Source of the DNA: JACDDK01 sp038198445
GTDB lineage: Bacteria; Actinomycetota; Rubrobacteria; Rubrobacterales; Rubrobacteraceae
Length of the DNA: 7,170 nt
Direction of reading: 5' to 3'
NCBI GenBank assembly: GCA_038198445.1
Contig: JBBPZZ010000028.1
Coordinates: forward strand, 1 to 7,170
In this document: positions 1 to 6,444 of the stretch, piece after piece
Layout of the letters: every line of letters starts with the position of its first letter
Numbering within the stretch: position 1 is the stretch's first letter
Position numbers and translations under genes: made by a program
The notes under the pieces: generated by a model
What the model saw: the letters and a program-made list of their open reading frames with translations, nothing else
Told to the model about the DNA's origin: nothing
Database searches by the model: none

Positions 1-141
1 AATTGCCGAAACGGTCAGGTCGGCGAGGACCTGACCGGGGAAGAAACCCTCCGGCTCGTCGTAGCGGTCGAAGACGTTCTCCTCGGTGATCTCCTCTCCT
101 ACTTCCACCGGCTTCGGCGGTCCATGCCTTACCTCAGACAT
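1..141 (-). CDS. Cytochrome b C-terminal domain (subunit IV-like), 5' end only
   Basis: The first 47 codons of a minus-strand gene are present and the rest lies beyond the left edge. I translated it directly: an ATG at 141-139, an acidic N-terminus (MSEVRHGPPKP, then a Glu-rich stretch) and then FFPGQVLADLTVSAI, where the frame leaves the window. An FPxQ/H-x-L-x-D-L-x-V entry into the first membrane helix is typical of cytochrome b6f subunit IV and of the C-terminal half of bacterial cytochrome b. This half would carry the PEWY quinol-site motif, which is not visible here. A stop (TGA) lies in frame two codons upstream of the ATG, so no earlier start is possible. A GGTGAG-like ribosome site precedes it. 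It starts 39 bases after the cytochrome b gene ends, in the order b6 then subunit IV. As in Bacillus QcrC, a cytochrome c domain could be fused downstream, but that cannot be seen. Confidence 0.82.
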   Translation of the reverse strand, partial: MSEVRHGPPKPVEVGEEITEENVFDRYDEPEGFFPGQVLADLTVSAI

Positions 142-180
142 CTCTCACCAGCCTTCTCCAGCGGGGTATTCCGCATGCCG

Positions 181-957
181 CTACTCTTGAGTCGATTCAT
201 CTTCCTCCTCCTCTGTCAGAAGACCTTCCATCTGCTGGCGCTTGCGGAGCGCCGCCAGACGCTCGGAGTATTCGTATGGGGCGCCGAACTCGCCGTGCTT
301 TCGCAATAGGAACAGGTGGATGCCGATGAGAGGCGCGAGCGCCGCCGGCAGGAGCCACACGTGGAGGGCGAACACCCTGGAGAGCGTCGCTGGCCCGGCC
401 GTATCTCCACCGAGCAGGCTGCTGATCGCCAAACCGCCGATGATCGGCGTGTAGGAGGCTATCTTCACGCCGACCTCCCAGGCGTAGAACCCTTCCTGGT
501 CCCAGCGCAGGGCGTACCCGCTAAACGCGAGGATGGTGACTATGAGGATCAGTAACACGCCGACCACCCAGTTCATCTCCCTGGGGGCCTTGTAAGAGGC
601 GGAGAGGAAAGTCCTGACCATGTGCAGACCGATCACCATCAACAGAGCGTTGGCCGACCAGAAGTGGATGCCCCGGATCAACTGCCCGAAGTAGGCGTCG
701 TTCATGATGTAATAGATCGAGTCCCACGCGTTGTCCGCCGTCGGGACGTAGTAGAAGAGCAACAGGATGCCGGTCAAAAACTGGAGCGTTATGAGGAAGA
801 GCGTTGCGCTCCCCAAAGTATAGAGCCACTTGCCGCGCTTCGGCACCGGCTCGTAGAGGAACTTCTCCGTCATCGAGACGATGCCGGTCCGATCCTCCAT
901 CCAGTCCAGGAGGAACCTGCCCGTCTCTCGTGTTCGCGTTTTGATCCTGGCTATCAT
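181..957 (-). CDS. qcrB: b6-type cytochrome b (N-terminal half), quinol oxidoreductase subunit
   Basis: This is the dihaem membrane subunit of a bc-type quinol:acceptor oxidoreductase. It passes electrons from the quinol-oxidising site across the membrane through two b haems. The 258-residue product has four membrane segments, at about 46-70, 97-118, 129-150 and 196-218. The four haem-ligand histidines are H98/H112 (GIHFWSANALLMVIGLH) and H199/H214 (ALHVWLLPAALAPLIGIH). Their spacings are 14 and 15. A second-pair spacing of 15 is the b6 (plastid/Bacillus) pattern, whereas mitochondrial-type cytochrome b has 14. The length also fits a split b6-type protein. The position equivalent to the cysteine that holds the extra c-type haem in b6 and Bacillus QcrB (FYCLG) is threonine here (LYTLG, T47). 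The C-terminus is a very acidic tail (247-258). The ATG at 957 has GAGGAG eight bases upstream. The gene follows the Rieske gene by 17 bases. Confidence 0.93.
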   Translation of the reverse strand: MIARIKTRTRETGRFLLDWMEDRTGIVSMTEKFLYEPVPKRGKWLYTLGSATLFLITLQFLTGILLLFYYVPTADNAWDSIYYIMNDAYFGQLIRGIHFWSANALLMVIGLHMVRTFLSASYKAPREMNWVVGVLLILIVTILAFSGYALRWDQEGFYAWEVGVKIASYTPIIGGLAISSLLGGDTAGPATLSRVFALHVWLLPAALAPLIGIHLFLLRKHGEFGAPYEYSERLAALRKRQQMEGLLTEEEEDESTQE

Positions 958-974
958 CTACCGGTCTCCTCGTC

Positions 975-1628
975 CTAGACCACGTATGGTTTGCCGCCGT
1001 CTCTGTTCTTCAGGTGGAACTCGTGACGCACGTACATACTGCCATCGTCGCGTATCTGGAAGTCGTAGCGCCAGAGACCGTGAGGCGGCGGACCCGCCGT
1101 GTGTTTGCCGTTGATGTCGTAGATCCCGCCGTGACACGGACACACGATCTCTTTCTCGATATCGGTCCACCGCGTCGGGCAACCCATGTGCGCGCAGGCG
1201 TTGCTCATGACATTTAGCTCTTTCGTGAGCTCCGCGATGTCGCCCTTCGAGAGCTTCGCTTTCTTGTCCTTGCTCTTTAATAATTCCGGCATCTTGCCGT
1301 CCTTCCAGGAGAGGAGCACGGCGTTGGGAATGGTCCCCTTGTTATTCCCGGTTTCGTCGACTCCGGGCTGGCCCGAGTCGTAGGTCTGTAGCTGGGTGAA
1401 CTCCACGAGCTGGGTGACCACTTTTTTGTCTGGGACGTCGAAGACGGACCCGAGCTCGACCCACCTATCCGGCACGTCCGAGCGTCCCTGGAACACGTCC
1501 TTTATCGCCGGGTCCAGGAAGTAGACGATGGGCGGTATGGTCATCACCGCCCCGACGAACGTGCCCAGGGCGCCGAACGCGAGGAACTGGCCTCTGGTCA
1601 GTGGGTCTTTCTGTAGCTCTTCCGGCAA
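975..1628 (-). CDS. qcrA: Rieske [2Fe-2S] iron-sulfur protein of a bc-type complex
   Basis: This is the membrane-anchored Rieske subunit, which takes the first electron from quinol and passes it to a c-type cytochrome or another high-potential acceptor outside the membrane. Both cluster-binding boxes are intact: C145-A-H147-M-G-C150 and C163-P-C165-H166-G-G. C145, H147, C163 and H166 should be the iron ligands, with C150/C165 forming the stabilising disulfide. The N-terminus (TRGQFLAFGALGTFVGAVM, then PPIVYFLDP) is laid out like the Tat signal-anchor of Bacillus QcrA (SRRQFL, then a LDP motif), but the second arginine is glycine (R12-G13). A lysine-rich charged stretch at about 112-138 precedes the first box. 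The start is TTG: AAGGAAGG lies seven bases upstream, directly after the stop of the preceding gene, and no better start is seen. The gene lies between the CydA-like and cytochrome b genes in one operon. Confidence 0.94.
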   Translation of the reverse strand: MPEELQKDPLTRGQFLAFGALGTFVGAVMTIPPIVYFLDPAIKDVFQGRSDVPDRWVELGSVFDVPDKKVVTQLVEFTQLQTYDSGQPGVDETGNNKGTIPNAVLLSWKDGKMPELLKSKDKKAKLSKGDIAELTKELNVMSNACAHMGCPTRWTDIEKEIVCPCHGGIYDINGKHTAGPPPHGLWRYDFQIRDDGSMYVRHEFHLKNRDGGKPYVV

Positions 1629-1643
1629 GCTCGAACCTTCCTT

Positions 1644-3032
1644 CTAGGGAACTTTCCCGTTACCGGGATTGGAACGCGGCTGGAGCACGCTCTGCTTGAA
1701 GGGCTTCTCCGGGCTGACCTGGTACTTGTCCTGACCGTAGATCGTGTACGGCGCGCGCGAGTTGGACTTCATGTACCCCATGTTCATCGTCACCAGCACG
1801 GCCGTGAGCCCGAGCAGCATCAGCACCGTCCGGTACCCGCCGCCCGGACTCCCGTAGTCGAACTCCCGACGGGCACGCGCGTAGGTCACAAGCGCCCCTA
1901 TAGTCCCCACGACCATTATGAGCATCGCGATGTAGCGCACCCAGAACACCGGGAAACCGGCTATCGGCGAGACCGAGTACAGTCCCGCGACTACCGCGAT
2001 GAGCCCGAAGACCTGTATCGGACGCCGCCCCTTGCGCTCCGGGTGCCGTATAGCTCCCATGTACATCGCCGCGTTCGAGAGCACGAACAGCGCCACGACC
2101 ATCAGCAGGTTTATGTACAGGAGGTGGGAGGTCCAGGTCTCGGAGCCGGAGCCGACGAGCCTGTCATATGGACCGGAGGAGCCTGGTGCGGAGACGTTGC
2201 CCGAGTCGTAGCCGAGTGTCTTCATCGAGAGGACGTTCAGGAAGCCGACGAACGGTTGGAAGAGGAGAAAGATCGTACCCCACAGCACCCCCATGGAACC
2301 GGCCCAGTCGTAGAAAGCCTTGTCCTCGGCGCTCTTGGCCCAGCGATACCGGAAGCCCGCCCAACCCGCCACGGCGAAGGCCGGCCAGGATAAGTTGCCG
2401 AACGTCCGGTGCAGATCCAACGATATGAACAGCGGGTTGAAGATGCCATCCAGCGCCGAACCGAGGTTGTTCAGGTCGCCGCCGCTCTGCGCGGCGCCCG
2501 CGCTGGCGCCTCCGCCGGTGACCATGAACGTGTCCACCCCGGTCAGGATGGTCTGCCAGACAAGGATGAAGAACGCCGCGCCGAGCCCCACCACGAGGCT
2601 CCGGCGGTGCGTCCTGTAGTGGTAGACGTACAACAGGTAAAGGGTCAGGACCATCGCGGTCATCGCCATCACCGGGAAGAACCAGAAGAAATGGGTGAAG
2701 AGTGCCGCCGTGACCCTCGGGTAGAAACCGACGAGCAGCACCAGGAACACGCCCGCGAACGTGGCGCCGGCGCTGAAGGTCAGCACGTTGAACTTGTCCA
2801 AAGCCTTCGAGAGGCGCTGCATACGCTCGTTCCCTTTGCGCGCTCCCCACGCCTGCAAGATGGGTGAGCCGATGATGTACCCGATAAATAGCTGCGCGAA
2901 GAACATGTGGATCAGCACTATTATGCCGATAAAGGCGCGAGTCCCCAGGTAGGGAAAGTGGATGCTCGGGAGGTCGAAGCCGCCGCTTTGCAGGAGCGCC
3001 ACGTAAAGGAGGTTGACGGTCCCGAGAGCCAT
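1644..3032 (-). CDS. CydA-like (cytochrome bd oxidase subunit I superfamily) membrane haem protein
   Basis: This 462-residue protein has about nine predicted membrane segments. I place it in the CydA superfamily on three visible points. H42 lies in the first helix (VLIHMFFAQLFIG), at the position of the CydA N-terminal haem ligand. H208 (LDLHRTFGNLSWPAFAVAGW) resembles the CydA b558-ligand helix (HxxLxxx followed by a small-residue helix). Near the end, SRAPYTIYG (426-434) matches the family's GRQPWTIYG signature. H114 and H138 are further candidate ligands. The long quinol-binding Q-loop of canonical CydA is not recognisable. In its place are loops rich in Gly, Ser and Ala (172-187 and 275-298). 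No cydB follows. The gene is two bases after the preceding one, with GGAGAAGG as the ribosome site, and 15 bases before the Rieske gene. The family is probable. The role is inferred: an electron-transfer or O2-reacting module attached to the b6/Rieske core. It could instead be a divergent bd-family oxidase of the kinds reported to lack the classical quinol site. Confidence 0.68.
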   Translation of the reverse strand: MALGTVNLLYVALLQSGGFDLPSIHFPYLGTRAFIGIIVLIHMFFAQLFIGYIIGSPILQAWGARKGNERMQRLSKALDKFNVLTFSAGATFAGVFLVLLVGFYPRVTAALFTHFFWFFPVMAMTAMVLTLYLLYVYHYRTHRRSLVVGLGAAFFILVWQTILTGVDTFMVTGGGASAGAAQSGGDLNNLGSALDGIFNPLFISLDLHRTFGNLSWPAFAVAGWAGFRYRWAKSAEDKAFYDWAGSMGVLWGTIFLLFQPFVGFLNVLSMKTLGYDSGNVSAPGSSGPYDRLVGSGSETWTSHLLYINLLMVVALFVLSNAAMYMGAIRHPERKGRRPIQVFGLIAVVAGLYSVSPIAGFPVFWVRYIAMLIMVVGTIGALVTYARARREFDYGSPGGGYRTVLMLLGLTAVLVTMNMGYMKSNSRAPYTIYGQDKYQVSPEKPFKQSVLQPRSNPGNGKVP

Positions 3033-3034
3033 CT

Positions 3035-3661
3035 CTAACCCTTCTCCGATGCTTCATAAGCCTCATCGACGGGCTGTCCATCTTCGTACTCCGCGGCGTG
3101 GTGCAGCACGGCCCCGCTCAGTGGCTGGGGCGTGAGGCGCCGCCCGATTATGTCGAAGTAGATCTCCTGCCGCTCGAAAACCTCCCAGGCCGGCTTTAGT
3201 AGCCGCCTGTCCTCCGTTGTGGCGAATATGAGGACCTTGCCTCTCTCGAATTCGTCGTTCCAGAAGCCGGACTCCTCGGCGGGCGCCTCGATGTTTATGA
3301 GGATGGGCATTACTCCCACTTTCACGAAAGTACCCGTGGCGAGGATCGCGGCCACGGCGATAAAGAAGATAAAGAGCACCGCTCCGATCTTGGGCGTCGT
3401 AAACGCGAACAGTAGTGCCGACACCACGAAAACCCCGGCGAAAGCCACGGCGAGTTCCAGACCTCGGGAGTCGTCTGGTATGACGATGTAGCGTGTCCCG
3501 GTTGGGAAAGGCTCCGGCTCATCCGGGTCCTTACGCTTCAAGACCACCGTTACGTCTTCGCCGCCGAAGCCAAGTTCCTTGAGGTCCGTGATGGTCTGGC
3601 TCAGGTCGGCACCGTCAGGAATGATCCCCACGATGGTGTAGACCTCGCCCGCCTCAGCCAT
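3035..3661 (-). CDS. Two-TM protein with alpha/beta domains at both ends, first gene of the respiratory operon
   Basis: I do not recognise a named gene. The 208-residue product has a soluble N-terminal part with an apparent beta-alpha-beta pattern (8-42, containing LSQTITDLKELGFGGEDVTVV). Two adjacent membrane helices follow (about 69-88 and 92-111), separated by a short Thr-Pro-Lys turn. A second soluble part (141-175) has another beta-alpha-beta run (KVLIFATTEDRRLL, then EIYFDIIGRR). This layout recalls ActD of Alternative Complex III (a soluble domain with two central helices) and YflT/DUF1269-like stress proteins, but it is a resemblance in topology, not a recognised sequence match. ATG at 3661 has GGAAGG six bases upstream. 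Its stop lies two bases before the CydA-like start, so the two proteins are almost certainly made together. It is probably a scaffold or accessory subunit of the complex. The 264-base regulatory gap upstream makes it the operon's first gene. Confidence 0.8.
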   Translation of the reverse strand: MAEAGEVYTIVGIIPDGADLSQTITDLKELGFGGEDVTVVLKRKDPDEPEPFPTGTRYIVIPDDSRGLELAVAFAGVFVVSALLFAFTTPKIGAVLFIFFIAVAAILATGTFVKVGVMPILINIEAPAEESGFWNDEFERGKVLIFATTEDRRLLKPAWEVFERQEIYFDIIGRRLTPQPLSGAVLHHAAEYEDGQPVDEAYEASEKG

Positions 3662-3800
3662 GACAAACCTTCCAGGCAGCCGGGGATGGTTTGTGAAGAC
3701 CTCGGGCCGTGCGCGCTGACCTGGCTAGGATGAACATAGGCCTCTTCCGTGCCACCGTTCTTGGATATTCAGTTCTTCCCCTAATAGACGCATCCGAATC

Positions 3801-3825
3801 TTTCTCACAGTCGAACTGTAAGAGA
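3801..3825. promoter_or_regulatory. Imperfect 25-bp dyad in the leader of the respiratory operon
   Basis: The inner arms ACAGT and ACTGT are perfect and flank a CGA centre (3807-3819). After one mismatch the symmetry continues with TCT/AGA and a further T-A pair with one wobble. It lies between the tandem repeats and the first gene, about 140 bases before the start codon. It could be a repressor operator or an mRNA leader hairpin. It does not match the Rex or FNR consensus. Confidence 0.35.
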
Positions 3826-3836
3826 CTCCAGGGCGA

Positions 3837-3866
3837 ATTGGTAGCCGCGGGGAGGGTGAAACGCAA
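3837..3866 (-). promoter_or_regulatory. Possible promoter of the respiratory operon
   Basis: Reading the minus strand, TTGCGT (3866-3861) is followed by a 17-base spacer and TACCAA (3843-3838). Both hexamers match the housekeeping consensus only partly. The support is position: the -35-like element starts four bases downstream of the tandem 11-bp repeats, as expected for an activator-assisted promoter. The leader would be about 170 bases. A second weak candidate (TATTAG, near 3782) lies further downstream, so the start point is unresolved. Confidence 0.3.
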
Positions 3867-3869
3867 AAT

Positions 3870-3902
3870 CTTAACCAAGCCCTTACATTGCGCTAACCAG
3901 GC
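3870..3902. promoter_or_regulatory. Three tandem 11-bp repeats, likely response-regulator binding site
   Basis: Read on the plus strand, three consecutive 11-base units begin at 3870, 3881 and 3892, with cores CTTAACC, CCTTACA and GCTAACC. All three share T at position 3, A at 5 and C at 6. Direct repeats phased at 11 bp are how dimers of OmpR/PhoB-family regulators sit on DNA, and the cores resemble the TTAACA repeats of Bacillus PhoP boxes. The site lies between the end of the response regulator gene and the respiratory operon, just upstream of the candidate promoter. A near copy precedes the kinase gene. Confidence 0.6.
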
Positions 3903-3925
3903 GGCTAGGACGTGGGGCCAGGAAA

Positions 3926-4681
3926 CTATGAGGCCATTGGTGGCGTGTCGAAAGGGTGGGCGGACGGCTTCCCTTGAGCCGGGTGAAAAGGGCCTCGGGC
4001 ATCGGTGAACTTGTAGCCGACACCGCGTATCGTTAGCAGGTAGTGCGGGTTCTTGGGATCCCCCTCTATCTTCTTCCTTATGTGCTGGACGTGTACGTCG
4101 GCGGCCCTTGCCTCGCCGTAGAAATCTCCGTTCCACAGGTGGGCCATGATCTGCTCTCTGTTATAGACCCGGCCTGGGTTAGACGCGAGGAACGCCAGTA
4201 CGTCGAACTGGGTGGCCGTCAACTCGACCGGGGCGTTGTCTTTGAGTACCTGCCGCCGCGCGAGGTCTACCAGGAGGCCCGGGAACTCCAGGAGCCCGTC
4301 GCTGGTGGACCTGGCGTCGATGCGTCTGCGTCGCAGGTGCGCCCGTACCCTGCTTACCAGCACCTTCGGGCTGAAGGGCTTGGTAATGTAGTCGTCCGCC
4401 CCGACCTCCAGCCCCACCACCACGCTGGTCTCGTCGTCGCGGGCGGTAAGCATGATGAGCGGGACGTCGCTCATTGTACGGAGGTCCTGGCAGAGGGTTA
4501 TGCCGTCGACGCCCGGAAGACCTATGTCGATGAGCGCGAGATCAAAGGCCGACTCCTTGAAACGTTCGAGGGCCGTCTCGCCGTCTCCAACGCCCCTGAC
4601 TTCCATCCCCTCGCGCTTGAGCGCGTGCTCGACCACGTCGCGCACCGCCGGGTCGTCTTCGATGACCAGTATCCTGGGCAA
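3926..4681 (-). CDS. OmpR/PhoB-family response regulator
   Basis: This is a DNA-binding transcription factor activated by phosphorylation from the kinase encoded immediately upstream. The receiver domain (1-118) has the acidic pair D9/D10, phospho-acceptor D52 (LIDIGLPGVDG), switch T79 (MLTA) and K101 (YITKPF). The winged-helix output domain (about 128-227) has the usual recognition-helix run (EARAADVHVQHIRKKI) and ends at GVGYKFTD. About 24 further residues, rich in Pro and His, extend past the normal family end. The start is TTG at 4681: the frame then reads directly into PRILVIEDD, and GGAGG, nine bases upstream inside the last kinase codons, is the ribosome site. The four-base gap implies coupled translation. 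Operon context and the repeat sites point to a ResD- or PhoP-like role. The sequence itself does not tell which signal or regulon applies. Confidence 0.95.
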   Translation of the reverse strand: MPRILVIEDDPAVRDVVEHALKREGMEVRGVGDGETALERFKESAFDLALIDIGLPGVDGITLCQDLRTMSDVPLIMLTARDDETSVVVGLEVGADDYITKPFSPKVLVSRVRAHLRRRRIDARSTSDGLLEFPGLLVDLARRQVLKDNAPVELTATQFDVLAFLASNPGRVYNREQIMAHLWNGDFYGEARAADVHVQHIRKKIEGDPKNPHYLLTIRGVGYKFTDARGPFHPAQGKPSAHPFDTPPMAS

Positions 4682-4685
4682 CTCC

Positions 4686-6362
4686 CTAAACCTCCGGCAG
4701 ACTTATCTCAACTGCGGTTCCCACGCCTTCCTCCGATCGGATCGAGACTTCGCCGCCCATGCGCTCGACGAGTTCACGACATATGTGCAGCCCGAGCCCG
4801 AAGCCGCCTGATCCTTCGTTACCCTTATAGAAACGCTCGAAAACGTGAGGAAGCTCCTCCGCGTTTATCCCGGCTCCTTCGTCCTCCACGGCGATGGTGT
4901 TGCCGCGCAGTAGCAGCCGGACTTCTCCGTGCCTGCGCGAGTGCTTCACGGCGTTGTTCAGCAGGACGAGCAGCGCTTGCTCCAGCAATGCCTGGTCGGC
5001 CAGGACGCGCGAGCCCCGGCCTTCGATGGCGAGCGTGAGGCCCGCGCTCTCTGAGATGGGATTCACCCGGCGCGCCGCGGCCTCGGCCACGGTCTTGAGG
5101 CTCAACGGCCGCAGGTCAGGCTCTCTTTGGTCCCAGCCCACGCGCGCGAGTTCCAGTAGCGTATCGGCGAGTCGCTGCATCCTCTGGCTCTCGGACAGGA
5201 TGTGGTCCAGGAAGCGCCGCCGCGTCTCGGGATCGTCGTCCTCTTCGGTCAGGAGCAACTCGGCCGCTCCCCGGATCGTGGTGATCGGGGTCCGCAGCTC
5301 GTGGGCCGCGTCGGTCAGGAACCGCTGCTGGTTGGTCTCCAGCCGACGTCCCTCGGAGAGGTCCCGGACGACGACGAGCACCCCGCCGCGATGATCGTCG
5401 AAGGCCGGCATGTGCTCCAGGTTAATCCACAGAAAGGATTCGCCGCTGCGTACATGGGCTTCCGCGCATTCCTGTTCTTCCGCGCAGCGGGTTACCGCCT
5501 TCGGCAGGCTGAAGTCATCGAAAAGGTCTGGTACCTTTTTCCCTTCCTTATCATTGAGACCCAGCATCCGGGCGACTGAGGGGTTCATGAACATGACCTC
5601 TCCCTGCAGGTTGGTGGCGATTATACCTTCGTTGAGGTTGTCCAGGATGGCATGAAGCGTCTTTTTGTTCGTCTCCAGCCGATCGAAAGAGGTCTTCAGG
5701 CTGGCGGCCATTGAGTTCAGTGTCCTAGAAAGCTCGCCAAGCTCATCGTCGTATCCGGGGGGCAGCCGATGGGATAGGTTTCCTTCCTTGATTGAGCTGG
5801 CGCCGGCGTTGAGTCGCTCGATCCGCCGGGAGAGCAGAGTGCCAAGGAAGAGCATCAGGCCGCCACCGAGGATCGCGGCGAGCGCCGCCGCCTCCAGTCC
5901 GCTACGCAAGAAGAGCCGGTACGCCGGGTCGCCAGTACCCTCGTAGACGACTATGACGCCACCTACTGGATTGCCCTGGTAAAAAACCGGAACCTTCGCG
6001 ATCCGGAGCTTACCGGACTTCTTCATTGCCCGGGTCTTGGAGGCTATGGCTCTCAGAAGCCCGGTATTCGGATCGAGGAGATCAGGCCCTGCATGGCCGA
6101 GGATTTTCCCATCACGGGCGACGAGCAGTACCTGCCCGTTCACCTGCGCGGCGGCGGCGTCCAGCGAGCGCAGCCTCTGTTGGGCGGTCTTGTCAGCCAC
6201 CGCCTCGGACGCCGCGAGGGCGAGCTCCAGGGAGTGACCTTCCGAATAGTCGGCCAACCGGCTCTTGACGGTGGGGAGCACGTAGATCAACATCGCGGTG
6301 ATCGAGAACAGCACGATCAATACGCCGACCAGCGGCATCCATACTCGAATCCTGAACCTCAT
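4686..6362 (-). CDS. Membrane sensor histidine kinase (TM-sensor-TM-HAMP-PAS-HisKA-HATPase)
   Basis: This 558-residue kinase has a first membrane helix at about 9-31, an extracytoplasmic sensor region (32-152), a second helix (155-178), HAMP (179-230) and a cytoplasmic PAS domain (about 232-340). The HisKA domain carries the phosphorylated H354 in AHELRTP. The ATPase domain has an N box (LLNNAVKHS, N469/N470), G1 (VEDEGAGI), F box (FERFYKG) and G2 (GGFGLGLH). All catalytic motifs are intact. Order and length match Bacillus ResE and PhoR, so it probably senses respiratory, redox or phosphate state. Two cysteines in the PAS region (C293, C299) with a nearby H303 are worth noting. ATG at 6362 has AGGAAGG seven bases upstream. 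It is the first gene of the kinase-regulator operon, and a tandem-repeat site 83-115 bases upstream suggests autoregulation. Confidence 0.95.
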   Translation of the reverse strand: MRFRIRVWMPLVGVLIVLFSITAMLIYVLPTVKSRLADYSEGHSLELALAASEAVADKTAQQRLRSLDAAAAQVNGQVLLVARDGKILGHAGPDLLDPNTGLLRAIASKTRAMKKSGKLRIAKVPVFYQGNPVGGVIVVYEGTGDPAYRLFLRSGLEAAALAAILGGGLMLFLGTLLSRRIERLNAGASSIKEGNLSHRLPPGYDDELGELSRTLNSMAASLKTSFDRLETNKKTLHAILDNLNEGIIATNLQGEVMFMNPSVARMLGLNDKEGKKVPDLFDDFSLPKAVTRCAEEQECAEAHVRSGESFLWINLEHMPAFDDHRGGVLVVVRDLSEGRRLETNQQRFLTDAAHELRTPITTIRGAAELLLTEEDDDPETRRRFLDHILSESQRMQRLADTLLELARVGWDQREPDLRPLSLKTVAEAAARRVNPISESAGLTLAIEGRGSRVLADQALLEQALLVLLNNAVKHSRRHGEVRLLLRGNTIAVEDEGAGINAEELPHVFERFYKGNEGSGGFGLGLHICRELVERMGGEVSIRSEEGVGTAVEISLPEV

Positions 6363-6444
6363 GGCGCCTTCCTGTTGTAGCCTTTCCGTAGCATAGGCTG
6401 GATCTTCAACGCGTGACGTCCAGAACTACCTCTGGTAAAGAAGT

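Noticed and set aside
2164..3081. 305-residue minus-strand open frame
   Set aside because: It overlaps the CydA-like gene in another frame and reads as Arg/Pro/His-rich shadow sequence with no membrane helices.
3654..4136. 160-residue minus-strand frame across the regulatory gap
   Set aside because: It overlaps the response regulator out of frame, spans the repeats and candidate promoter, and has no domain pattern.
4043..5038. 331-residue open frame on the plus strand
   Set aside because: It lies antisense to the response regulator and kinase genes, whose catalytic motifs are intact. Its composition is the Arg/Pro/Ala-rich pattern of a high-GC shadow frame, with no recognisable domain.
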